Assembly: GCA_036504155.1 (NCBI GenBank)
Contig: DASXVQ010000138.1
Location: forward strand, 1 to 64,000
From: JACRCT01 sp036504155
GTDB taxonomy: Bacteria > Myxococcota > Myxococcia > Myxococcales > UBA5297
Direction: 5' to 3'
Length of the DNA stretch: 64,000 bases
Numbering within the stretch: position 1 is the stretch's first letter; each line of letters begins with the position of its first letter. This document shows positions 43,113 through 52,600 of the stretch, piece by piece. The notes under the pieces were generated by a model. It had not been told where the DNA came from. It saw only the letters and a program-made list of their open reading frames with translations, and ran no database searches. The position numbers were made by a program, and so were the translations under genes.

Positions 43113-44282
43113 ATGAGCTCCGGCCGGACTGGGAAGACCGTCGAACTGCCCAACCACCTGTGGGACGCGCTCGACGCGATGTCCCAGGAGATGGGGGGCG
43201 ACCGCGACATGCTGTTGAGCCAGGCAGTCTTCACGCTCGCCCGCCTCAACGGCTACGTGGTTCCGGGACGGCTGGGTGCCCCGGCCGAGGCCGCCGCCGG
43301 CAAGCCCGAGGCCGAGGCCGAGGCCGAGGCCGAGGCGATGCCGCTGCCGGATCGCACGCCGCCGCCGCAGGAGATTCCCGAGCCGCTGCCGCCCAAGCCC
43401 TCGTCTGGCTCGCGCCCCAAGCCCATCCCGCTGGCCGATTCCGCCGCCGCCAAGGCCAAGATCGAGGAGGAGGAGCCGGATCCCGACGCTTTGCCGGCGA
43501 GGGTGAAGGCGTCCGACCGGGTCAAGGCCATCAACGAGGAGGTCGGCAAGAAGTCGCGCCTGCCCGCCCCTGTCGATGCCGACCCGGAGCCTGAGCCCTC
43601 TCCGGAACCAGAGTCCGAGCCTGAGCCGGAACCCGAACCGCAGTCCGCCGCGGAGCCCGAACCGGAACCGGAACCCGAGCCGGAGCCTGAGCCGGAACCC
43701 GAGCCAGAGCCCGAACCGGAACCCGAGCCCGAGCCAGAACCGGAACCGGAACCGGAACCGGAACCGGAACCGGAACCTGAGCCAGAACCTGAGCCAGAAC
43801 CCGAGCCGGAACCCGAGCCGGAACCCGAGCCGGAACCCGAGCCCGAGCCCGAGCCCGAGCCTGAACCCGTGCGCGCAGCGCCGGAGGACGACGAAGACGA
43901 GCTGCCGCCGGACGCCAAGACGCAGGCTCGTCCGCCGCAGGCTCCGCCGGGACGAGGGCGCGCGGCTCCGGCACCCAAGAAGGACGAGCCGCCGGAGGTC
44001 TACCTGCAGGTCGAGGGTGGCGAGCCGATCCAGCTGGTGGTCGAGCGCTTCGTCATGGGCCGCGGCAAGCACTGCGACCTGGTGCTGCTGTCCAACCGCG
44101 TCTCGCGCGAGCACGCCGTCATCCTCAGGCAGGGCAACCAGATCGTCCTCGAGGACCTCAACTCCTCGAACGGCACCTGGATGGACCAGAAGCGCATCAA
44201 CAAGCGCACGCTGGTCGACGGCGACCTGTTCATGCTCGGCAACGTGAAGGTGCGCTGCGACTTCGGCAGTCCGAAGGGGTAG
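43113..44282 (+). CDS. FHA-domain protein with long Pro-Glu repeat
   Basis: This 389-residue protein begins with a ribbon-helix-helix-like segment (LPNHLWDALDAMSQEMGGDR, then DMLLSQAVFTLARLN). A Glu/Ala and Pro-rich linker leads to an uninterrupted (PE)n tract at about 160-250. A C-terminal FHA domain carries RFVMGRGKHCDLVLLSNRVS, then REHAVI and EDLNSSNGTWMD. FHA domains bind phosphothreonine, consistent with the many Hanks kinases nearby. The stretched PE linker is coded by near-identical CCGGAACC/CCCGAGCC units at about 43590-43870, a likely site of length change. Confidence 0.88.
   Translation: MSSGRTGKTVELPNHLWDALDAMSQEMGGDRDMLLSQAVFTLARLNGYVVPGRLGAPAEAAAGKPEAEAEAEAEAMPLPDRTPPPQEIPEPLPPKPSSGSRPKPIPLADSAAAKAKIEEEEPDPDALPARVKASDRVKAINEEVGKKSRLPAPVDADPEPEPSPEPESEPEPEPEPQSAAEPEPEPEPEPEPEPEPEPEPEPEPEPEPEPEPEPEPEPEPEPEPEPEPEPEPEPEPEPEPEPEPEPEPEPEPVRAAPEDDEDELPPDAKTQARPPQAPPGRGRAAPAPKKDEPPEVYLQVEGGEPIQLVVERFVMGRGKHCDLVLLSNRVSREHAVILRQGNQIVLEDLNSSNGTWMDQKRINKRTLVDGDLFMLGNVKVRCDFGSPKG
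43590..43870 (+). repeat. Microsatellite-like PE coding repeat
   Basis: Tandem CCNGAR hexamer units (GAGCCG, GAACCC and variants) encode the Pro-Glu tract. The reading frame stays open in several frames because of base composition. Confidence 0.75.
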
Positions 44283-44297
44283 CGGCGACGACGGAAC

Positions 44298-44325
44298 GAG
44301 CCGCAAGCGCTCACGCTTGCGGCTC
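44298..44325. terminator. Perfect 12-bp hairpin between convergent genes
   Basis: GAGCCGCAAGCG (44298-44309) and CGCTTGCGGCTC (44314-44325) pair perfectly across a CTCA loop. It lies 16 bp after the FHA stop and overlaps the stop codon of the minus-strand gene by 2 bp, so it can serve both strands. Confidence 0.7.
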
Positions 44326-45181
44326 AGAAGATGTTCTGCGTGTTCCAGTTCCCGCCGTTCATCGGCCAGTAGCCGATGCCGATGGCCGAGGTGCCGCAGC
44401 GCATGATGTTGCAGTGGTGCGACAGCGGCGAGCAGTGCCCCTCGTTGGCACCGGTCATGTACATGTTCATCTCGCACGCCGGCCCGCAGCCGTAGGCGCA
44501 GTTCTGCGCCATGGGGTAGTCGTCGTGGAAGAGGCCGCCCCGGTCGCTCATCTTCTTGGAGTGATTGCGCCCGTGCGCCGACCACTCGACGCTGAAGCGC
44601 AGCGGCTCGTGGCACTCCGGCGTGCCCTCCGGGTCGTGGCTGGCGCGGGTGCGGTTGACGACCTCGTACATCTCGCACTCGTCCGCGGTCGGCTCGAAGC
44701 TCGGCTCGGCCGTCCCGTCGTCGTTCCAGTCGTAGGCGAACGCGCCGCCCTTGCAGAGGCTGGAGGTGGCGACGCAGCTCGTCGGGGCGTCGGGGTCGCC
44801 GGAGAAGCCGGGGTCGCACTCGCACACCTGCACCGCGCCCCAGGTCCGCAGCGTCCCGTGGCCCGAGCAGGCGCCGGTGGAGGCATCGGGTCCGGCGGGC
44901 GAGCCGGCGTCGGAACCCGCGGGCTGCGCGGCGTCGGGGCCGGGCGGTGGCCTGGCGTCGAGCCCCGCGCTCGCCGCATCGCGTCCGGCGGATCCGGCAT
45001 CGGGGCCCGGAGGCGACGAGCCGTCCTCTCCGCCGGTGCTCGAGCCATCCAACGCCGAGGAGCCGGTGGCGTCCGGGCCCTCCGGGAACGGCTCGATGGC
45101 GACGAAGCACGCCTGGCTGCCCGCGACGGCGGCGGCGAGGCAGGCGAGGAGCAGCGCAGGGCGTAAGAAGCGAGGTTCCAT
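44324..45181 (-). CDS. CAP/SCP-domain lipoprotein
   Basis: This 285-residue exported protein has a signal or lipobox region (LAAAVAGSQAC), then a long Asp/Gly/Pro/Ala linker (about 30-100). A Cys-rich EGF-like patch has CSGHGTLRTWGAVQVCECDP. The CAP domain follows: YEVVNRTRASHDPEG, SVEWSAHGRNHSKKMSDRGG, LFHDDYPMAQNCAYGCGPA and TSAIGIGYWPMNGGNW. CAP proteins act as secreted enzymes, inhibitors or adhesins. The -10-like TATCCT lies about 20 nt upstream. Confidence 0.85.
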   Translation of the reverse strand: MEPRFLRPALLLACLAAAVAGSQACFVAIEPFPEGPDATGSSALDGSSTGGEDGSSPPGPDAGSAGRDAASAGLDARPPPGPDAAQPAGSDAGSPAGPDASTGACSGHGTLRTWGAVQVCECDPGFSGDPDAPTSCVATSSLCKGGAFAYDWNDDGTAEPSFEPTADECEMYEVVNRTRASHDPEGTPECHEPLRFSVEWSAHGRNHSKKMSDRGGLFHDDYPMAQNCAYGCGPACEMNMYMTGANEGHCSPLSHHCNIMRCGTSAIGIGYWPMNGGNWNTQNIF

Positions 45182-45496
45182 GGCGCGGCGTCAGGAACCC
45201 AAGGATACCCGAAGCGGCGCGTCGCTCCTCCGGCGGCCCAGATTCGAGGCGAGGATGGTCGCGGCGCCGCCTAATGATCCGCACCGCGATCTTCTCGTCG
45301 GGCTCACGCCAGAGATTGTCGAGTTCGTAGACCCGCTAGGCCTTCTGGGCGTCGTGGGCGAAGACCTCGAGGACGCGGTCGCGGCAGGACGTATCGCCCT
45401 CGAGATGGAACGGGGTGGTGGCGGCGTTGCACGTCGGCGCCGGCTTGGGCGCGGCGCTCGCGCCCGCCTGGCGAGGGTGAGCGGTCGCCCCGTCCG
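45182..45496. other. Gene-poor gap
   Basis: Between two minus-strand genes. A minus-strand stretch reading TCRDRVLEVFAHDAQKA with a stop near 45336 looks protein-like but has no start codon in frame, so it is left unassigned. Nothing else was seen. Confidence 0.4.
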
Positions 45497-46333
45497 TCAG
45501 TCGCTGACCTGCAGCACGATGGCGACCGTCGCCAGCACCGCCGCGACTCCCGCCGCCGCACCCGCCGAGCCATAGAGCTGGTTGGCCTGGTCGGCCCGCG
45601 ACTGCGCTCCCGGCCAGGTGAAGTTCGGGTTGGCGCTCCCCAGCTCCGAGGCCTGCATCGCCCCGACGATGCCCAGGGCGACGGCCGCCGCGGCGGCCAC
45701 TCCCGCACCGACCGCGGTCCCGATGACCGCCGGCCGGGTTCCGGTCGGGGCGGGCGTCGGCTTGGCGATCTCCAGCTTCGGCGCGTCCGGCGGCGGGGGC
45801 GGGCGCAGGTCCGCCTCGCGCGGCAGGTCCGTCGGCGGCGGCGGGTCGGGCAGCTTCGCGGGCGCGGGGGCCATCGCCGAGAGCTTCGGCGCCAGCGCGA
45901 CCGCGAAGCCGTTCAGCGAGGCCTTGTCCGCGTCCTTGAGGCTGTCGCGCGGGCTGAGCAGGTCGAGCTCGCCCAGCTTGGCGCCGTCGGCGACGGCGAT
46001 GGCCTCGAGGTGCATCGCGCAGTTCTTCCGGCTGCCGGCGGCGTCCAGTGCGATCACCACCGCGGCGCCGAGCTTCCTGCCCAGCGCCAGCGAGCAGCCT
46101 TCGGGGGCCTTGCACGCCTCGGAGGCCTCGCTCTTGGCGCCCAGCTTCGCCAGCGCGGTGGCCGGGTCCATCGCCAGGCTCACCCCGCCCGCGGCGAGGG
46201 CCTGGTGGACCTGCAGCGAGAGCCCCATGAACTCGTTGCCGCTCAGTCCGGACTGGCGGATGGGGACGACGACCGCGCCGGGCTGCGGCGAGGCCTGGGC
46301 TGCGAGCGCGACGAAGAGGGCGACGGCAAGCAT
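45497..46333 (-). CDS. Exported protein with C-terminal membrane segments, unknown
   Basis: This 278-residue protein has a signal peptide (1-14) and a soluble domain like the periplasmic part of kinase-associated proteins (SLALGRKLGAAVVIALDAAG). A Pro-rich stretch (about 155-195) follows, then two hydrophobic segments (GTRPAVIGTAVGAGVAAAAA; GAAAGVAAVLATVAIVLQV). It starts 32 bp after the kinase gene on the same strand, so it is probably transcribed with it, although a GTGGTATCCT box also lies 10 nt before the ATG. No family recognised. Confidence 0.7.
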   Translation of the reverse strand: MLAVALFVALAAQASPQPGAVVVPIRQSGLSGNEFMGLSLQVHQALAAGGVSLAMDPATALAKLGAKSEASEACKAPEGCSLALGRKLGAAVVIALDAAGSRKNCAMHLEAIAVADGAKLGELDLLSPRDSLKDADKASLNGFAVALAPKLSAMAPAPAKLPDPPPPTDLPREADLRPPPPPDAPKLEIAKPTPAPTGTRPAVIGTAVGAGVAAAAAVALGIVGAMQASELGSANPNFTWPGAQSRADQANQLYGSAGAAAGVAAVLATVAIVLQVSD

Positions 46334-46343
46334 GAGGGCGAGG

Positions 46344-46349
46344 AGGATA
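46344..46349 (-). promoter_or_regulatory. -10-like box 10 nt before the 46333 start
   Basis: TATCCT preceded by GTGG ends ten bases before the ATG. It fits the short-leader pattern, although the upstream kinase gene could also drive the gene. Confidence 0.3.
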
Positions 46350-46365
46350 CCACGGGCCCCCGCCG

Positions 46366-47964
<1,599 letters not shown>

Positions 47965-48030
47965 CCTCGGGGCTTCCTTCAGTGAAGGCCCGAGGATACG
48001 GCCGCGCCGGGGCCGGTCAACATCCGGGGC

Positions 48031-49560
48031 TCACTGGCAGGTGCCGCCGGGGTCGACCAGCGTGCTGCAGCGCTGCTCCGCCCCCAGGCAGAAGCGGGAG
48101 CCCTCGCCGCCGCAGCAGGCGTCGACCGGGCCGCCGCAGGTCGTGCACAGGCCGCTCGCGGTGCAGAACCCGAAGGGCTCGCACGACTCCCCGCTAGGGA
48201 CGCACTTCGACCCGGTGCAACAGCCGGAGCTGCACCCGGTGCCGCGGCAGCAGATGTTCTCCTTCCCCGCGGGCGCCAGCGTCGGCTGGCCGCAGGCGGC
48301 GCAGGAGCCGTTGTCGCACTGGGTGAAGGGGTCGGTGCACGCGCCGCCCGTGCAGCACGGCTGGCCGGCGTGGCCGCACGAGAGGCACTTGGGGTAGCCG
48401 CCGGCTTCGGGGCCGCGGCTGCAGCCCTTCTCGCCGTTGCAGAAGTCCATCGGGGTGCCGCCGTCGGGCGTGAACGCGCAGCAGTCGTAGTTGGGCGGGA
48501 TTGCGCAGGCCCCGCAGAAGCCGGCGGCGCACAGCCCGCCGAAGACCGGGCACGGCGTCATGGACGCGACGCACAGCCGCGCCCCCGAGGCGGTGGCGGG
48601 AGCGTCGCAGCAGGCGTTGGCCGTGGTGCACGCCCCTCCGCGGCAACAGGGCTGGCCCACCTCGCCGCAGGGGACGCAGACGCCGCCGGCGTTGAGCTCC
48701 AGGCCTTCGTCGCAGAAGTGGTCGAACCCCGGGCCGCACGCGCTCCCGCCGGCCACGCCGCAGGCGGTGCAGGTCCCCCGCAGGCACCGCAGGGGCTGGT
48801 CGCAGCGGGCGGCGGTCCCTGCGTCCGCCGGGGCGCAGCAGGGCTGGCCGGCCTTGCCGCAGGCCTCGCACCCGCCCAACGCGCCACAGGCGAGCCCCGC
48901 CGGGGTGCAGGTCCCGCCCGGGCAGCAGGGCGCGCCCTGCGTCCCGCACGTCACGCACTTCTCGCCGGCGCAGGTGGCGCCCGGGTCGCAGGGGGCGCCG
49001 GTGCCGCAGCACGGCGCGGACGGGCCTCCGCACGAGCTGCAGGTGCCCCTCAGGCAGGTGTTGCGGCCTTCGCAGGCGTCCCCGGCGCAGCACGGCTGGC
49101 CGTTGGCGCCGCAGGTCTCGCACAGCTGGAACGAGCACACCGTGCCGGCCTCGCAGAAGGGCTCCTGCCCGCAGCACTTCGAGCCGCCCCGGCCGCAGCC
49201 GCCGTCGACCGCACCGGCGTCGGACCCGACCGCCGCGTCCTTGCCGGGGCCGGCGGCGTCCAGCCCCTCCACCGCGGCGTCCTCCCCGGGGCCGGCGTCG
49301 CCGTAGGCGGCCGTGGCGTCGAGCGCGCCGGCGTCGAGCGCGCCGGCGTCGGAGGGCGGCGCCGCGGCGTCGAAGCCGCGCTTGAGGCAGCGCATCTTGT
49401 CGTCGGCCGCCAGGGCGCAGACCGAGCCCTCCGGGCACCCGCCGCCGTCGGAGTCGTCGCACAGGTACGGCAGGCTCGAGTCGGGAGCGACGCAGCGCAG
49501 GGCCGGCAAGAGCGCCAGGCAGAGCAGCAGGAACCGAAGGAGTCGGCGGTGGTCGTACAT
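48031..49560 (-). CDS. Cys-rich repeat lipoprotein
   Basis: This 509-residue protein has a lipobox LLPALRC and then an Asp/Ala/Gly linker. More than ten repeats follow of the pattern C-x2-CG-x2-GxPCC-x3-CxxG. Examples are CETCGANGQPCCAGDACEG, CVTCGTQGAPCCPGGTC, CEACGKAGQPCCAPADAG and CLSCGHAGQPCCTGGACTD. Such disulfide-knotted repeats are common in myxobacterial surface proteins. No enzyme domain is visible. It may be an adhesin or a structural surface protein. The nearest -10-like TTGAAT lies 8 bp before the ATG. Confidence 0.85.
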   Translation of the reverse strand: MYDHRRLLRFLLLCLALLPALRCVAPDSSLPYLCDDSDGGGCPEGSVCALAADDKMRCLKRGFDAAAPPSDAGALDAGALDATAAYGDAGPGEDAAVEGLDAAGPGKDAAVGSDAGAVDGGCGRGGSKCCGQEPFCEAGTVCSFQLCETCGANGQPCCAGDACEGRNTCLRGTCSSCGGPSAPCCGTGAPCDPGATCAGEKCVTCGTQGAPCCPGGTCTPAGLACGALGGCEACGKAGQPCCAPADAGTAARCDQPLRCLRGTCTACGVAGGSACGPGFDHFCDEGLELNAGGVCVPCGEVGQPCCRGGACTTANACCDAPATASGARLCVASMTPCPVFGGLCAAGFCGACAIPPNYDCCAFTPDGGTPMDFCNGEKGCSRGPEAGGYPKCLSCGHAGQPCCTGGACTDPFTQCDNGSCAACGQPTLAPAGKENICCRGTGCSSGCCTGSKCVPSGESCEPFGFCTASGLCTTCGGPVDACCGGEGSRFCLGAEQRCSTLVDPGGTCQ

Positions 49561-49616
49561 GGGCGGGCATTCAAGCACGAATGCCGCTGGCCCTGAACGG
49601 CCCGAGGCCCAGGCGG

Positions 49617-49622
49617 TAAGAT
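49617..49622 (+). promoter_or_regulatory. -10-like box 13 nt before the 49636 start
   Basis: TAAGAT preceded by GCGG (GCGGTAAGAT) gives a leader of about six bases for the next gene. Confidence 0.35.
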
Positions 49623-49635
49623 TCCGAGCCGAGCG

Positions 49636-52600
49636 ATGGCCGAACCGACGAACAGCGCTGGCGGCGGGTGGAGATGGGGCACCTTCGTGCTCCTGGCGGT
49701 CCTGGTGCTCGCGAAGCTGGGGGGCGGCTCGTCGGGCCTCCGCCCGAGCCCCTTCCCCGCGCCGAACCCTCCCCCGGACTTCAAGGTCCCGGACTTCGCC
49801 AGGCTCGACCCGCAGAGGGCGCAGACGCAGCCGCGGGCGCTCGACGCCGACGCGCCCCGGGACGGCCGGCTGCCGGGCAGCCTGGCCCCCGCCGAGGAGC
49901 CGCCCGCCTTCAGCCTCGCGGTCGGCACGACGCAGCTCTCGCCGACGATGGAAAACGAGGTGGGGGTGACGGCCGCGGTGGAGCGGGCGTCCGTCGGCGC
50001 GCCCCGGCTGGAGCTGCGCAACTCGACCCAGCCGCCGTTCTTCCTGGGCGAGGTCCGGGTCCACCTGCGCTGCCCGGGGGTCGAGGCGCAGACGCTCAAG
50101 GCGGGGCACCTGCGCTCGGGGCAGGTGGTGGCGCTGCCCTGGCCCACGGCCCTGGACGCCTGCCGCGAGCCGCCGCTCTTCGAGGCCCGGGCCAAGCACC
50201 GCTGGCGGGCCACCGCCGAGGCCGCGGACCAACTGGCCGGCCAGGTGCTGGCCTCGCCGGACCGCGTGCCCGAGGGCGAGCTCGAATACTTCGCCACCCA
50301 GTTCACGCCCCGCACCGGGCGCACGCTGGTGCTGCTCGCGGCGCGCCCCTCCAAGGACCAGGAGCTGGCCCGCGACGCCCTGGGCCGCACCTGGCCCACC
50401 GCCCGGCGCTTCCTGCTCTCCGCCCTGCCGGCGCTGGACGATCCCGACAGCCCGCTCTCGGCGCTCGTCGGCCTGCCCGAGCGCGCCGCCCCGGTGCTCG
50501 CCCTGCCGCAGCGGCTCGCCGGGCAGGGCCTGTACGACGCGCAGGTGGTGGCCATCGAGCGCGACCGCCGGCTGCCCAAGGACGCCTATCTCGCCCAGGC
50601 CCAGCGGCCGCTCCTGCGCGACCGCGTGGCCGCCGAGGAGCGCTTCGGGCCCGACGCCAGCGAGGCGATCGAGAGGCGCCGGCGCGCGGCCATCGAGGCG
50701 GTGGCGGCGGCGCTGGCCAACTACGCGGACGAGGAGTCGGCCGGCGCGCTGCTGGGGGCCCTGCTGCGCTCCCGCGAGGACCAGGCCGCCCCGCTCGCCG
50801 CCGCGCTGGCGCGGATGCCGCGGACCGCGGCGGCGGTGGCCGCGGCCCGGCTGGCCGTCCCGGCGGGTGAAGAGGCCTTCTTCGCCTACCCGCTGCTCTC
50901 GGCGGCGCTGCCCGACCTCGACCCGGCGCTGGCGTTCGAGCTCGGGGTGCCGGCGGCGCGGGTCGCCGGCGAGGTGCGCATGCGCTACGAGCGCGCGCGC
51001 GCCCAGCAGGCCCGGCTCCTCTGGGAGCTCTCCGAGGAGGCGGACCTGGAGGGCGACGCCGAGCGAGCGCTCGAGAAGGCCCGGGCCGCCGTGGCGCTGG
51101 GCCACCCCCCCGGCCCGGCGACGGCGGCGCTGCCCCGCCTGGCGCTCTCCGCGGCGAGGGCGCGCGCGCGCGGGAGGGACTTCGCCGGGGCGCTCGAGGC
51201 GGTCTCGCTCGCCCAGCGGCTGGGGGCCGCGGCCGGCGAGGCGGACGGGCTGCGCGCGCAGTTCGAGGCCCAGGTGCTGGAGTCGATGTTCGAGCGCGGC
51301 GTGGCGCGCGCCGGGCCGGGGGTGGAGTACGCGCCGGTGCCCCTCGGCGTCGCCCGGGCCGGCGAGCCGGTCGCGCTGGACTCGGGGTGGATATTGGCCA
51401 CCCTCGGCACCCGGGTCGGCTTCCTGCCGCCCAACACCCGCCACGGCCCGCAGGACCGGCTGGAGGCGGCCGGGGTTCCCGTCTCGCAGATCCGCGCCCG
51501 CCTGTCGCGGCTGGAGGCCGAGGGGATCCGCCCGGAGAACGCGCGCGAGGTGTGGCTGCAGGCCTGGTACGAGGAGCTTCGCGACCCGGTCCTGTGGGCG
51601 CTGGGGTTGGCGCTCGCCTTCCTGCTCTCGGCGCTGCTGGTGCAGCCGGCCGCGGTGGGCCTGCGGCTCTTCGGGATGGGGCAGGAGCGGCTGGGGCTGG
51701 CCCTGGGCCGCTGGGGCTTCGGCCGCCATCCGCCGCTGGCGGCGCTGCGCTACACGCGGATGCTGGTGCGGCGCGCCGAGCGCGTGCCCGGCGAGGCCCG
51801 GGCGCGGCTGGAGGCGGCCTCGCACGCGCTCGAGATCTACGGGGCGGACCGCGAGGGCCTGGCGCTGGCGGGGCACATCGCGCTCCTGCGCGGGCAGCGG
51901 GAGCTCTCCTACGGGCAGCACGAGCGCTACCTCCAGGGGAGCACCCTCGGCTGGGCGCGGCGGCTGGCGCACTTCGACCTGGCGCGCATCGCGCTCCACG
52001 AGGACCGGCTGGAGGCCGCGGCGACGCACGGCGCGAAGGCCGGCGGGGCGAGCGGGGCGCTGCTGCGGGGAGCGGCGCTGCTCGCGCTGGAGAAGCCGGC
52101 GGCCGCGCCGCTCCTGCGCGCGGCGCTGGACGGCGGGACCCGGGCGGCGGCGCTGTCGCTCCTGGGGCACGCCTTCCTCGGCCAGGATCGGCTGGGCCTT
52201 GCGGCGGTGGCGACGCGCCTGGCGCCGGGCCGCGAGGGGCGCGGACTCTATGCCCGGGCGCGGCTCGCCCAGGCGCTGGGCCGGGTACCCGAGGCGCGGT
52301 CGGCGTACGCGGAGCTGCTGCGCCTGGCGCCCGGGCACTCCGGCGCGCGGCTGGGGCTGGCGCTGCTCGAGCGAGCAGCCCGGCCGGCGGCGATCGACGA
52401 TCTCTCGCGGGAGGAGTCGGACGCGGGCGGGGCGGCGCGCAACCTGCTCGCGCGCGAGGAGCTCTCCCGCGGAGAGGCGCGGCGGGCGGCGGAGCGCCTG
52501 AAGCTGCCGCGGGCCGGTGGAGCCAGTGACCTGGAGGTGCTGGGAGCCGCCGAGGCGGCCCGCGGGCGGCTGGTCGAGGCCGACGCGGCGTTCCGGCAGG

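Noticed and set aside
43253..43978. Minus-strand Gly-Ser repeat protein opposite the PE tract
   Set aside because: It is the antisense reading of the Pro-Glu codons; the plus-strand FHA gene explains the region.
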